Assembly: GCA_015680685.1 (NCBI GenBank)
Contig: MNCI01007988.1
Coordinates: 264,509 to 328,508, forward strand
Length of the DNA: 64,000 nucleotides
From: Gnetum montanum
Taxonomy: Eukaryota; Streptophyta; Gnetopsida; Gnetales; Gnetaceae
Direction: 5' to 3'
Shown: positions 32,239 to 44,444 of the stretch, one piece after another
How positions within the stretch are numbered: the first letter of the stretch is position 1
Layout: each line of letters begins with the position of its first letter
Translations under genes and position numbers: made by a program
The notes under the pieces: generated by a model
What the model saw: the letters and a program-made list of their open reading frames with translations, nothing else
What the model was told of the DNA's origin: nothing
The model's database searches: none

Positions 32239-34950
32239 GATGGCACCTAAACCGAGGCATCCAAGGGAAGAAGGACAATCACAATTGAGGGACAAGCAAC
32301 CTAGAATTGGAAGAGGATGGGGTGCATGATCTCAAGAGCATGCGGAGGGCTCACATGAAATTGGCCCTCTTCGTGAAGGACCTGACATGGAATCTATTCA
32401 TTAGACTCCTGAAGAGGATGTTCTTAGTGAACAATTACGACGGGACGAGACTACAGAGGATGTTCTCCTATGTGGCTAATCATCATGTCTAGTGGTGAAT
32501 GGTATCTAGGGGAAACTTATCTCTTCTAGATGAATTGGTAGTTGAGGTACAGAGTAAGAATCAAGGATATCCATGTATCTTACTCTACAAAGGTAATCGT
32601 GCAAGCTCTTGGGTTGCTTGAGACTGGGGCTGATGTGGCAAGGATTCCAAAACAAGTAGACCCTGAGGTGAAAGGGGAGTGGATTAGGTGGTGCTATGGG
32701 GTAGACTGTAAGGAGTTTGACACATTAACCACCGTAGAGAGGGTTTACTCAAAAATCATGTCTTACCACTTAAATCCAATGGGAAGACCTAGCAAGATCA
32801 CTACCTTCTCTACTAATGCATGTGTCACTCTAAGTGGAAAATTTTGCATCAACCTTCCACAATTGCTTTTCCTTGAAATTGAGAAAATATTTGCTAACAA
32901 TGAATGTGGAAGGTGAGCTCTGCCCTTTCCCTACCTAATCAAAAAATTGTGCAAATGAGAAGCGATAGCACGTTATGCCAATGATACACTTCATCATGTC
33001 CTAATTGCCTTGTGGTAGGAGATGATGAAGGATAAGACTCATGCCACAACACTAATAAGGAAAGAGTAGCAACCACCTCCACCATCTACACAAGCAACAA
33101 GGTCAGACTTGCATACGATTGCAGAGCACATACGTTAGATCTGACAATCACTCTTGAGCCAATAAGAGCAATTAGTAGGAACTGGTGGTGAAGAATACCC
33201 TTTGGTGTACTGCCCTGCAATGAGCTAGTTGAATAAGTGGCTTGATCTATAAGTCCGCTAGAGAGAGCAGGGTTGATGTTTTCTACTGCATGAACACAAG
33301 TGCCTACAAGAAAAAATCCTAGTGTTTGAGAAGTAATGGTGTCCACCCAACAACCATTTTCTAAAATTTTAGGAAATGTTGCTACTTTCTCGGTGTGCTT
33401 GGAGGATGAAGAGGGGGAAACTATCTTGGTAATGCAACACCAAGGACAAGAAGTTGTGGTAGAAGTGGTTGCTGATACAATTGCTATGGTTCTCAATGCA
33501 CCTATGGCACTTGCATCAGATGTACATGGACTTGGAGATGTATAGACATTCGTAGGAACTCATCGTAGCAGAATCAATGCAACCCAACATGAGGAATTGT
33601 TGGGCTGACTAGTGAGAACTGAGAAACTACTTCTGGATATCTTTGATCTTTTGGATAACATCACTGTAGCCTAGTTAGAGTTTCTCTCAGGAAAGGGAAA
33701 GTGCCTCATCTTAGAGGGGCAACTTGAAGCAGCCCAGGTAGACTATCAATGCTTAGCTGAGGAAGTTGCCCAACTAAGGGCCCAACTTGCTGATCCAGCT
33801 CTCCTCAACCATGAGCTTACTAGGGATGAATATTTTCAACAACTTCAAACCAAACTTCAAATGGTTGAGAACTAGTGAGAGTTAGTAATCTTTGATAAGT
33901 CCTTAATAGATGCTCATTCTTACCATCTAAACAAGGACTTGGCAGAGGTTCACTAGCAAAATGTCAAGTTGACCGTAGAAGTTTATCACTTGCATAATGT
34001 TGGTGTCAAAAAATCAACACATGAAAGATTTTATTCATCAATAGTAGGAGGAGCTAGCTAGGTAAACACTAATGTAAGGGGATTGGCTACCGAAAATCAT
34101 AATCTGTTCATGGAGGAAGTTTGAGCTTCGCAACAAAAATCAACTATTGAAATCACTGCTTGGAAAATGAGGTCCTTAAGTTTGAATGAATAAAAAATCA
34201 CTATAGGGACCAAGTGGGATTGCTAAAAGAAGTTAATGAAAAAGAAATCCAAGTTGCAAAGGCTAAGATGAATCAAACACTTCAATAGCTCACGAAAGGA
34301 GATGAGGTATGGCAACCCATCTTCGATGAATTAAACACCTACAACCAAGCTGAGATCTATCTCAAAGAGATATAGATTGAAGAGATGATAGAATATATGG
34401 AATTAGCCTATCTCTGTTATGCAAACCTAGCTATGCTAATAGCTAGAAGGCTATGGTTAGACCTTGAGAAGCAAGTGGCCACCTCGTATTCTTTATATGA
34501 GGGCAAGTTCAAAGCGCATAAAGAGATAAAGCAAAAGTTAGAAACAACAAATGTGGAACTTGAAGTTCTTCATACCCATTTTGAAGGACAATGATTTGTT
34601 GTAGAGAACTTGGCTTGATGAATGGATGACTACTAGCAGTTGTAGACATCGGTCCGAATGCTCAATATCAAATGAAAATAGTTTTTTGCTTGGTTTATCA
34701 ATTTGAAGAAACTCTTCCCTGCACTTCCATGTCCTTGCAATGTCCTTGTTTCAGCACACATTGGCGAAGCCACTTGGACTATGAAAAATCCTAGAAGAAA
34801 AGAAGATAATATGAGGGCATTTTTGGAGGCTTTTTGATTACCTCTGGAAGTTGTAGCAATCATAGGACAACCATCATCAATGCCTCAACCGCTACATGCA
34901 CCACAAGCTAGCAAAGGCCCGTTAGAACCACCGCCACTAGGAACTGTGTG
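32239..34950 (+). pseudogene. env-like / plant-transposon-protein ORF with coiled coils
   Basis: Begins ATGGCACCTAAACCG and reads MAPKPRHPREEGQ before frame changes. The part at 32542-32916 (124 codons) resembles the domain found in the extra ORF of Athila-type and SIRE-type elements: IHVSYSTKVIVQALGLLE, then YGVDCKEFDTLTTVERVYSK, YHLNPMGRPSKITTFSTNA and LSGKFCINLPQLLFLEIEKI. Further on there are proline-rich and then long heptad-like, glutamate- and leucine-rich stretches (33600-33880 and 34380-34590) suggesting coiled coils. Function is unknown in the family. It probably belonged to element C or a related element. Confidence 0.6.
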
Positions 34951-35149
34951 ACCTTCTCCAACAACTTTAGCACTTCAACAGGGTTGAGAATCCATTATTG
35001 TTAGGGTGTTTAATTTTATTGTCTATGAGAACCACAGTTTTGTAATTTTTTTCTTCCATATGCTTAGGCACTTGGTGTGTTGATAGAGTCAGTGTGTGTA
35101 GAGATGTGTTTTGTCATGTGTGATTAATAACTTCATACCTTCCCAGTTG

Positions 35150-35700
35150 TAATAAACTCGAGGATGAGTTTTTTCTCAGTAGTGGGGATATGATGAAGTG
35201 TTCAGTTGATGCATCAACTGGGCTGCATTAACTAAGCCTCATTGACACGACCACGTTGATGTGACCTCATTGATGCATTCGTCCATGCATTAATGTGACA
35301 TCGTTAATGTAGAGTCTATTTTCCACTATAAATATGCGTGCACCCATAGCATTTATGGAATCATTTGATATAGTTGTAGCAAAGCTCTTACAATTTATTT
35401 TCATGAAAGTTAGAATATTTCCCAAGTGCATGCAGCAGGAGTTAGAAGGATGTACAACTCTTTATTCAAGTGCTAATGTACTTGAGCCCATTGGCGTGAC
35501 TAGCAATAAAGATGAGCTTTTTAAACATTCCTTGAAACATTTGGATTTAACTGCTTAAGCATTAAAACATTTTAATATTTTAATATTTTAATAATTATAA
35601 AATAATTTATTATTATCACTTTATGGTTACAATCCTTTTCATAGTTTATGAGAACCATAGGCATGACCATCTCGAATATATATCTGACACTTGGCAACTT
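35150..35700 (+). repeat. possible LTR fragment (right)
   Basis: Starts near 35189 with TGATGAAGTGTTC after the purine-rich AGTAGTGGGGATA, which would fit a PPT followed by an LTR. Shares TGTGACCTCATTGATGCAT with 31794. Contains a small open frame (35334-35558) of no known similarity. The right end is not defined. Confidence 0.35.
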
Positions 35701-36429
35701 AGTGGCACTTGACATTTGGTAATCCAATAGTGGTTAGGACATGCTCAAGATGTGCATGAAAGATGGGATCGGTTGTTTATGCTAGGGATAGTTAATCAAT
35801 AGAGTAGAGCAATCATAAAATTATATAGCTTCTCATTTCCTACACTAGAAGAATCAGACCTTAAAGATAAAAAGAAAACTGATAAAAATCATTTGCCTCA
35901 ATCTCACTCAACCATCACCTTAGAATATCACAAGTGAGGTTGGGAAGACAATGACCACTCTAACTAAGATTTTGCTAGCTAGAATTCTATGTATGTAAGT
36001 GCTTGCAGTCTTCAAAATTTGACCGAGTCACACATGAACACTCATGATTCGTATGGTTGAGCGTAGGGGTACCTTGCCACTCATCACATGTAAACTTTAA
36101 AAGATCAATGATGAGAAACTTAATAGATAGGCACTCAAGAAGGAAAAGACAAAGACAGACATCCAAACATCATAACATCAATATTTAAGATATATGTAAT
36201 GGTGTGTTGATAGAATGACCAATCATAACCATATGAAACAATTATAATAGAATATTAATACATAAATTACTAAGAATTAGTAAATAAATAAAAATAATAT
36301 GACATTGTGATAGTAAGAAATCCTAAGATGCTGTCCATGATATAAGAAACATTAACCATAGTGTGTGATGTTGACAAGAGATACAACATGTATATATAAA
36401 ACATAATGAAGAGTTTGTAGAAAAAGTGA
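35700..36429. other. AT-rich stretch, no gene seen
   Basis: No coding or repeat signal recognised, apart from the possible far 3' end of the LINE fragment that follows (a weak GHSINTPLHIS on the minus strand near 36200 resembles the LINE C-terminal GHV segment). Confidence 0.4.
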
Positions 36430-37490
36430 TATCTTTAACACATTTAACACTCTATAAGATAGCAAGTCTCATTTTTGTCTTCTAAAATTTTTCCTTTAGA
36501 TTTATTAGGATTCTTTTATCACATAGAACACCACTAGTATGTCTTCATTTTGACTATCCTCTCTCAATCCTATTTCTTATATCTTTATCAGTTTCATCAT
36601 TTGATTGAAGTATTAATCCTAGGTAATAGAATTTTTTGTAGTAAGGGAATTTTTGACTTTAAATTATTACTTTTTTTAACCATTTTTTATGTTGTTCTTG
36701 AAATTGCATTTCATATATTTTATCTTACTTATAGTAATTTTTAAATCTAATGATTCTAAAGCATATCTCTACTCCATTTTAGAAGAAATATTTTCTAGAG
36801 CTATATCCAATGACATAACATCATCTGCAAAAATCATATACCAAAGGATTTCATATTGTATTTCCTTTGTTAGTTCATCCATGAAAATGACAAATAAGTA
36901 TAAGCTAAGTGTAGATCCTTGTTATATATATACTATGACAGAAAAATTATAAGTGATTTCATAAGTTGTTCTAATTTTAGTGGTAACATCTTCATACATG
37001 TCTTGAATAACTTTAATATCTATCAATGATGTTTTTACTTTACAAGGTCCACCAACTAATATCTCTAGGAAATTTTTTCTATGTAGATTTTCCCAACTAA
37101 TGAAGATCATATGTAGATTTTTTCTATGTTTTTTGAATTTCTACATCAATGATCATATCAAGAAAATAGCCTCTATAGTATATCTTCTTGGTATAGATCC
37201 AAATTAATTTTCTAATATTTTCAATTCATATCTGAGAAGTTTCTCTATGACTTTCTTCCAAAGCTTCATACTATGACTCATTACCTTAATCCCTTTATCA
37301 CTTGTATAATTTTACACATCTCCTTTACTTTTGTAGATAGAAACAACAATGCTTTTTCTCCAATTATTGGGCATTTCTTGATTGTTGAAAATTATATTAA
37401 ATAATTGTTAGCCATGAAACTTGTTTATCCCATACTACATTTTAAGCTTCTATTGGACCTAAAATGTAATCTTTAAAATAAGAAAACAAC
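36430..37490 (-). pseudogene. LINE reverse transcriptase fragment (LINE-1 of window)
   Basis: Read on the minus strand, the motifs come in the order expected for plant L1-like LINE RT: LGPIEA and VSWL near 37450, EMPNNWRKSIVVSIYKSKGD, MSHSMKLWKKVIEKLLR, IRAT-like KNLHMIFISWENLHRKNFLE, VIQDMYEDVTTKIRT, then QGSTLSLYLFVIFMDELTKE, the catalytic FADDV at about 36820, and the downstream RYALESLDLKIT and GVLCD/LKGKF-like segment near 36530. Broken by many stops and frameshifts. No endonuclease or poly(A) tail was found, so it is 5' truncated or very old. Confidence 0.82.
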
Positions 37491-39018
37491 TTAAAGTATG
37501 CATAGCACTAAGGAGATATGAAACTCCACAACAACATAGAAAGAAAAATCTTTTCAATCTTAAAGATACCTATCAAAGTGTATAACTTTACAATACATCC
37601 TTATAATTAAGTATTTCTATGAAATCTATTTCCATCTTGAAAACTTTTACATCATAATCAAAGTACATCCTTGAACTTAAAATAACAAATGAATTCTAGG
37701 TAGGAATAAAACTTTGCAATGAAGTAGCAAATTCTTTTTAAAAGGTAGATTTACCTCATATTATACTTTTATTGTTACTTTCCTACTTGGAGAAAACATA
37801 TAAAAATCCTATTCTAGACACCATTCCCTAGGCAGTATGTCTTATGACTTAAATCTTTAATTGACTATTTGTCTAGTCTACACCTTGTGCTTGTATATTG
37901 TACCTTTGTATACCATGCTTACAATTTTTATTTTTGGATTTTATTATAGGTTTGAGCTATGTGCCTTATAATTACTTTTATAAGATTTTTTATATTTTAA
38001 TTTATTTATTTTAAGCATACGTGCACTAATCCTTTTTGGAGTTTTGAGTAAGCAGGTATTAGATATTAGATGGGTCATTAACACATAGGATTCTACATTA
38101 GGCTTGTTGATGAGACGCGGTTTACACTAGGCCGCGATATCGCANTTATTTGGTGTTTGGTTAGAATATTTTATATTTTATTGGCTATAGAATAAGAGTA
38201 TAGAATATTATCCTCTAGATATCTATAGTGGAATTCATATCTTAGACCTTAGATTACTTATAGCTTTTATGAAAGTGAAACTGAAAATTTATTATATTTG
38301 TAGGTTCTTTAGGAGGTTTGTCATACCTTATACATACATACATACATATATATATTAAAAATAAAAATATAGAATACAAAAGCAAAGGAGTACTAAAAGG
38401 GAAAGAAACCCTAAATCAATAAAATGAAAAGACCTAACTATTTTAGGAATGTATTTTTAGATTTTCATCCTTATAACCAATCCTAGAAAACCTTACCTCT
38501 AAGGTAGGAAATTTGACATTCCATGAAAAGATTAATATTGGGTAGAGAGGGAGGAAGTCCCTACCTGGTTAATAGAATCAACATTATCAAAAGATATCAT
38601 CTTCATATCTTGACTAATAGGTGCAAATGAATTATTAGTGAATAAAATATCTTAAACATGTTATTCATTCTAAATATTTAGCATGTAATCACCAATAGAT
38701 ATATTTACTTGATGTTTTTTATTATGAAGAATTAGTTAAAAATCATCTAAATCAACAATAGGATTCTATGAAACCTGAAGAACATATATTTTTTCCCTTA
38801 TTTATTGAATAATTTTTAAAAACTAATTTCATTGGAATCTTCATTTAAGATATATTTTGTTGAATAGTAGTAAAAGAAAGAGGTGGGTTAACTACTAAAA
38901 TATTAGTAGAAAATATCATCCTAGGATTTTGTAGTATTTATAGAAAAAACCTTAGAAGGATCTATAACATTTGCAAAAGAAATCTTAATAGCATTTACAA
39001 TAGCTTATTATTGACGTA
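37491..39018. other. AT-rich stretch, no gene seen
   Basis: Contains a (CATA)n/(TA)n microsatellite at about 38332-38356 and a single N at 38145. The 30 bases before that N are strikingly GC-rich (GACGCGG... GGCCGCGATATCGCA) compared with the flanks. No coding signal recognised. Confidence 0.5.
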
Positions 39019-39023
39019 CTTAC
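39019..39023 (+). repeat. target-site duplication, left copy (element E)
   Basis: CTTAC before the TGTTGACC start of the LTR; pairs with CTTGC at 45607-45611 (four of five bases). Confidence 0.55.
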
Positions 39024-40153
39024 TGTTGACCTTTTGGTATGTCGAAATGTTAAGAAAAATGGAGTACATGGATGTTTATGTGGTTATTGTGTTTGTAGGA
39101 TAAGAACTTGAAGAGCATGCGAGAGTTTAAGAGCATGGACAAGGAATGAAGATTTCAAAGTGCAAAAGGAACTGAAGAAAGACATCTCCAAGAAATAGTA
39201 GAAATCTTGGTCAAAGAGAAGGAGAATAAGCGAATATGTCTTCCAACAACAAAAAATGTCTATTATCAAACAAAGACATCTCGAAGAAATAGCAAACATC
39301 CTAACCAAGTTGAAGGTTGCTTAGAAGAGGACATCTTTGAAAAGCAATAGATGTCTTTCTCATTAGGAAGACATCTTCATGAAGATGTCTCCACAAAGAC
39401 GTCTTTCCTATTGAAAAGATGTCTTTATAGAATAAAGATTTAATGTAGAAAGACATATCAGTCTCAAAGAAGATGTTTCCAATGACCGTTAGATAGTTGT
39501 TGCATGAATTTTGAAGTGATTTTGGAAAGATATTAGCTATAAGAAGACTTCATTCTATTGGGAAATGGGCAAGCATTGTGTACTATTAATTATCATTATC
39601 AAGCAATCATTGTATATATCATTCTCTTGATATTGTACTATCTTTTGTCTATTGTAAGTGTTTAGAGTGAGCTATACCCTCAAACTACAAGGATCAAGAA
39701 ATTTATTTGCATTATTTCCTTGTGATTGTTGTTCTCTTTTGTTGCCCTATGAGATTGATGTGCTTCTTGTGATAAGGCATCTTGCTTAAGCTTGTCAGGA
39801 TCCTACAAGATTGATTGTTGGTGTAGTGCCACAACACTCCAAAGTGGAGCTTAAGTTGTAAAGGTTGTGGGATCCTAGAAACCACATTTTAAGCTTGTCA
39901 AGACCTTACAGGGTTGAGTGAATTCATTGTGTCGAATCACTCTAGAGTAGAGCTTAGAGCTTGTATAGGGTGTGATACCCTTCAAACCATATTTTGAGAG
40001 CAAAAAAGTCCAAAGGTGTGCTAGTGATCTACCCTTTGAGTGTGGACTACCCAAGTTGGAGAACCATGCTAAAATTTGGTGTGTGCTTTGGCTAATTATT
40101 TTTTGTTTTTGGGAGCTTATTCATCCCCCCCTTTCTAACTTCAACGATCCTCA
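39024..40153 (+). repeat. 5' LTR of element E
   Basis: Starts TGTTGACCTTTTGGTATGTC and ends TTCAACGATCCTCA. Matches 44460-45606 and, more distantly, the LTR of F at 50229-51292. Its first 450 bases are dense in the octamer AGACATCT/AGATGTCT, including a perfect 22-bp palindrome at 39369-39390. The downstream half contains repeated GTAGG-ATTGATGTGCTTCTTG and TGTGGGATCCT-type phrases seen in all three LTRs. Confidence 0.92.
39165..39480. repeat. AGACATCT/AGATGTCT motif cluster, 5' LTR of E
   Basis: At least eight copies or one-mismatch copies of the octamer, in both orientations, within about 315 bp. Two face each other as a perfect 22-bp palindrome at 39369-39390 (arms AGACATCTTCA and TGAAGATGTCT). 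Confidence 0.88.
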
Positions 40154-40172
40154 AGTTGTGTTGAAACCTTGT
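40154..40172 (+). other. degraded primer binding site of element E
   Basis: TTGTGTTGAAACC two bases after the LTR, aligned with TGGTATCGAAGTC in F (51295). The F version is close to the initiator-Met PBS (TGGTATCAGAGC) common in plant copia elements; this one has decayed. Confidence 0.55.
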
Positions 40173-40205
40173 ACTCTTCTTCGTCATCAACTTCGTGAGA
40201 GAAAA

Positions 40206-42100
40206 ATGGTGGAAACATGTTATACAAAGTCACCCATGTGTGATGGATTCAACTTCACCTATTAGAAAGCTAGGATTCAAAGATTCTTTGGATCTATGAA
40301 GTTTGAAGTTTGGGCGTTCATCCTTGAAGGCTACACTTTGCTTGTCGAAGGCTCTATTAGAACCAGCAAGCCCAACAAAAAATAAACATAAGAGGAGAAA
40401 GATAAGTTTATGTTTGACTCAAAGGACAAAAATTATTTATATTACACTTTGAATAGATCTCAGTTTAATAGAGTAGTTGGGTGTAAGACGACCAAAGAAA
40501 TTTGGCAAATATTAGAGGCTACTTATGAAGGAACTTCTATAGTTAAGTAATCTAAATTGTTAGTTTTGCAATGTGAGTATGATAAGCTTAAGATGATAGA
40601 AGGAGAGAAAATAAAAGATTATTTTTCTAGAGCAAATAATCTTGTTGTGGCTATTCNNNNNNNNNNNNNNNNNNNNNNNNNNGTCATCATTAAGATGATT
40701 AGATCACTTTAGCTAGAGTTTAGATCAAAGGTTACAACCATCAAAGATTTTTAAACTTTGAAATTTGAAGAGCTTCAATGTGCTCTCATTGCTTATGAAA
40801 TGAATCTAATAAGTGAAGGAGCTATTCAAGAAAAATCCATTGCTCTAAAGACTACCTCCAAGGAGAAGGAGCTTAATGAGCATGGTGATAGTAGTGAAGG
40901 TGAGCTTGCCTTTCTCTCAAGGAAGCTACAATAATTGATAGCAAGAAGAAGCAAGGGATCAAATTAGCAAAGATCCAATTTGTTAAAAGGTAAAGAAAGA
41001 GGTAAATTTTTTTAAAATTCTAATGTTGACTTCTCTTCTATAGAATGTTGGGTTTGTGGAGGAAGGGACCATATGACCTTCAAATATCTTAGGAATATTA
41101 GGGTGTAGCAAAAGTACAGATCCAATGATGAGGAATTAAAAAACACCAACTTCTACATAAGTTGGAATGATGGGGAATAGGGTGAGGAAGAGGTGAAAGA
41201 TGATGCAAAAAATTCTTATCTCATCTGCATGGTTCTCACTAATGATGATGTTGATTCATCAAATGATGGTCTTAATAATGACAAGAGGTTTGATCTATTA
41301 TGTAATGAGCTTTTGTCTTTTCAAAATATTTGCAATAAGTTAAATAAACAAGTTAAAACTAAGGATTAGAAAATATCCTTATTGAATTTAACTATTTTTG
41401 ACCTTACTAAGGAACTCTCAAACCTAAGAACTAAGAATGAAAAGCTAACCTTATCTTATGAATAGGCCAAAGTAGAAATTGCAAATGTCAAATTAGTAAA
41501 TGAAAGGCTAGTAAAGGGAAAGGAATCCATTCAAATGGTACTAAAACAAGCAATAAGTTCACTTGATAAGATTGGTCTAATATGTTGCATGTAAGAGTAA
41601 CTACCTTCAATAAATACATAACAATTAAATGATCCTCCAAAAGAAAATTATACTACATCAAAATTAGAGGAAGCTCCTATCGATCAAAATGATCTAAAAA
41701 GGTTTGATCATCCTAATCATTTATAGTACCATAGGAGGATTAGGGGAAATTATTATCATAAGTTAGGGCATAAACAATGGGACTACAATCTTAAGTATTA
41801 TCATCGGAATAGTGGGTTGTATCATAGGACTCCTTGTTCTTATCAAAGTGCACCAAGAAAAGACCTTTTGTAGGATCATAGGAGAGATTGGATATCAAAT
41901 CAAAAGAACAAAGGAGTTAGGAAAGAATGGAGGGTTAAAAGGTAGGAACAAGGGGACAAGGAAACTCTCACTAAAAATTTTTTGAGAGGAAGCCAAGCCT
42001 TGGATATTGAAGAAGTTTAGCTGAGAAGAGAATCCTCAAAAGAGGAAATTTATTCTCTAGCTATCTAAGTACTTTTAATTTGCGACAGAATCAAAGATAA
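40206..42100 (+). pseudogene. gag: gag of element E
   Basis: Copia-type gag (UBN2-like). Motifs: ARIQRFFGSMKFEVWAFILE, DSKDKNYLYYTLNRSQFNRV, CKTTKEIWQILEATYEGTSI and KLLVLQCEYDKLKM. Then comes the first zinc knuckle near 41046 (CWVCGGRDHMTFKY, last Cys changed to Tyr), a coiled-coil stretch (LTKELSNLRTKNEKLTLSYE and following) and a second knuckle-like GHKQWDCNLKYYHRN near 41765. Starts at ATG 40206. Interrupted by stops and by 26 N bases (40657-40682). In F the same part has no gap, and comparison suggests only about 40 bases are missing. Confidence 0.88.
40657..40682. other. assembly gap (26 N)
   Basis: Lies inside gag. Gag resumes in the expected place on the other side, and F has no extra sequence there, so the gap is unlikely to hide a pol region. 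Confidence 0.9.
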
Positions 42101-42179
42101 GTAGAGGTAAGTTTTTTTAATCATCTATTAAGACTATAATCCTTGATAGCTCTTTCCAAATGCCATCATGCTGAACCTC

Positions 42180-42390
42180 TCTTAGCAAAGATGTCTACTT
42201 AAAGATGTCTTTGCAAAGACCTCTACTCCAAACGAAAGACATCTACATGAAGACATCTACTCAGGAGATAAGATGTCTATTTTTCTTACAACATGAAAAA
42301 GATGTCTACTATGTATGAAATACATCTACTGGTAACTTTAAAATGTGGAAAATACATATACTGTATATGAAACATGTCTTCTTTTTCATT
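42180..42390. repeat. AGACATCT/AGATGTCT motif cluster between gag and env-like ORF of E
   Basis: Seven or more copies or near-copies of the octamer (AGATGTCTACTTAAAGATG, AGACATCTACATGAAGACAT and others). A similar cluster is at the same place in F (53335-53490). Confidence 0.85.
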
Positions 42391-42469
42391 TAAATCCCTT
42401 GTTTTCTATCTCTATTAAAGTAAAAACCCTCATTCTCTTATCTTATTCTCCCACATTGACCTCATAGAG

Positions 42470-44090
42470 ATGATTAGGGCTCCACCATCAGTAGTGCTTC
42501 TATTAGAAATGGCCTATAAGAAGGTTGGGACTTCTAGGGCACCAACAAAGAAGAAATCCAAGGGTAGTTCTAGTAGCACATCATCCACTTACATGTCTCA
42601 ATTTTAAAATTCAAGTGCACACCACAAGTTTTAGGCAACTCGAACCAAACATATTATTATTAAGTGTTCTCCTTCCGTTCATGCACATAGGCAAGCTACT
42701 TTAAGGAATTATTTCAAGGTGTTGAACTAGGGAGACTATATTGCAATGAATTTTCTGATTCCTAAATTTTATTGTAATATTATTTTTTCAATGCTATTAT
42801 TGGAGCATTCACTTTCATGGTTGGGGATCTTCTCATTGACGTATCTCCCCAAGTTATGAATGCAATCCTTAGGATCTCTAGTGTAGATGTCTTATAGGTA
42901 ACCATTGATACCATACATGACATTTATATAAATGGTATAATGCCCATAGAACGTGATGAATTTTGTGATGTTTTGTTTGGGAAATATGTATCCTTTAATA
43001 GAGGTCATCTTGAGAGGAGCATGATGACTCCTAATGCTTCTACCTTGTCTCTTATGGTAAGATGGGGAAGTTATAGTTATTTGCTACAACCCTAAGCTTT
43101 TATGCTTTATTGTCTTCTTATAGGACTACCATTAGATCTAGGTCATATACTTTGTTAGGACATACTAAGTTTGTTTTCCAAGGAAAGAATCCTTGGGCAT
43201 CCCTACCTCATTAGCTTATTGATACATCAGAAGGATGTGCTTATTTTAGATATGACTTTGCTCAAAGGGAAGAGGAGCCTCAGTGAATATGTTGAGAAGA
43301 GGAGTCATTCTCATGTATCTAATGCAGGACTAAGCACCATATCATAGAAGAAGAAGAAGGAAGCATCTTCATTAGGAACCTCTTCGTAGTTGAGCAGATC
43401 CAAATCCATTGGTGCTTAGATTACTTCTTTACTAAAGAAGCTTCTCCAACCTTTTGCATGAGCCATCGAGAAGCTTGGAAGAAACATCTCTTACTTGTGT
43501 AAGAGTTTGGATGTAGTTGGTATTCCTCCTTCTTTTGATGAGTAAGATTTCAAGGAGGTTACTACTCCTTTTATTTCTAATAGTAAGGAGGACTTTCCTA
43601 TGCCATTGAGGCATTCTATAACAACTAGTCCTTCACGTGCTCATGACTCAAAGATGAAATCTAATATAGACCCTAAGGTACCCCTAGCTTATGTCCAAGG
43701 GGAGCATCATGTTTCCATGTAGTAGTGAGAGCATCATGATCTTGTACCTCCTATACACTCAATTTTTCCATCGGTTGATGCTCCTAGCTCATTGGAGTAG
43801 TAGGCTATGGAAAGTATTTTTGGGGCCACATCCCAATGGCTACCAACTCAGCAGCATTCAGTTTAGCTAGATCCTCTAGCTTCATCTCAATTTTGAGTGA
43901 AGCTTCATCGCCAATGATCTACCATCCAACAGGTTTAGTCTTTTGATGAGGATGAGCAATAATCAAGGTGACATAACACCAATAGTGACAAAAAGGAGGA
44001 GAAGACTTATCATCCATCCTAATTAGTAGAGGTATCTAAATTTGAGGATGCAATTGAGGTTAGTGATTAGGGACCTCGGTTGATATTTTT
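42470..44090 (+). pseudogene. env-like second ORF of element E
   Basis: Begins with ATG near 42470 and a basic Ser/Lys-rich leader (KKSKGSSSSTSST). Later segments in shifting frames resemble the domain shared by extra ORFs of plant Athila- and SIRE-type elements: GDYIAMNFLIPKFYCN, GAFTFMVGDLLIDVSPQVMN, AILRISSVDVL and RGHLERSMMTPNASTLSL. It ends in a coiled, acidic region. F has a related start. Function is unknown; calling it an envelope is convention only, and no signal peptide or clear membrane segment is seen. Confidence 0.6.
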
Positions 44091-44444
44091 GTCTTTCCTT
44101 TTTGTTAATGTCCAAAAAGGGGGAGAAGTTTTTGATTCTCACATGTGATTTTTGGACTTGCACATATGTGGTTGATTATGATGCTACCATTTGTATAGAT
44201 AGTTGGTCATATTATATAGTTGCAAATGAGTTATAGATTGATGGTGCTTCCTTTGTTATGTCTGTGTAGTGTACTTTTGATCTTTACTTTTGCATCATTT
44301 CATTGTTTTTCACATACTAACAAACTACTGAAATACCTTAAATCTCAATGCTCTATCCTAGTCCTAGGCTACCATACAAATTTAAATGTCTTAATATTTT
44401 TATTAGTGTTTCTCTCATCCATTTTCTTAAGTTTTGAACATCAA

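Noticed and set aside
35334-35558. 74-codon frame as a host gene
   Set aside because: No recognisable domain; it lies in a possible LTR fragment next to AT-rich sequence.
40657-40682. Idea that the missing pol of E is hidden in the N gap
   Set aside because: The gap is inside gag, gag resumes at the right place, and the gap-free relative F also has no pol.
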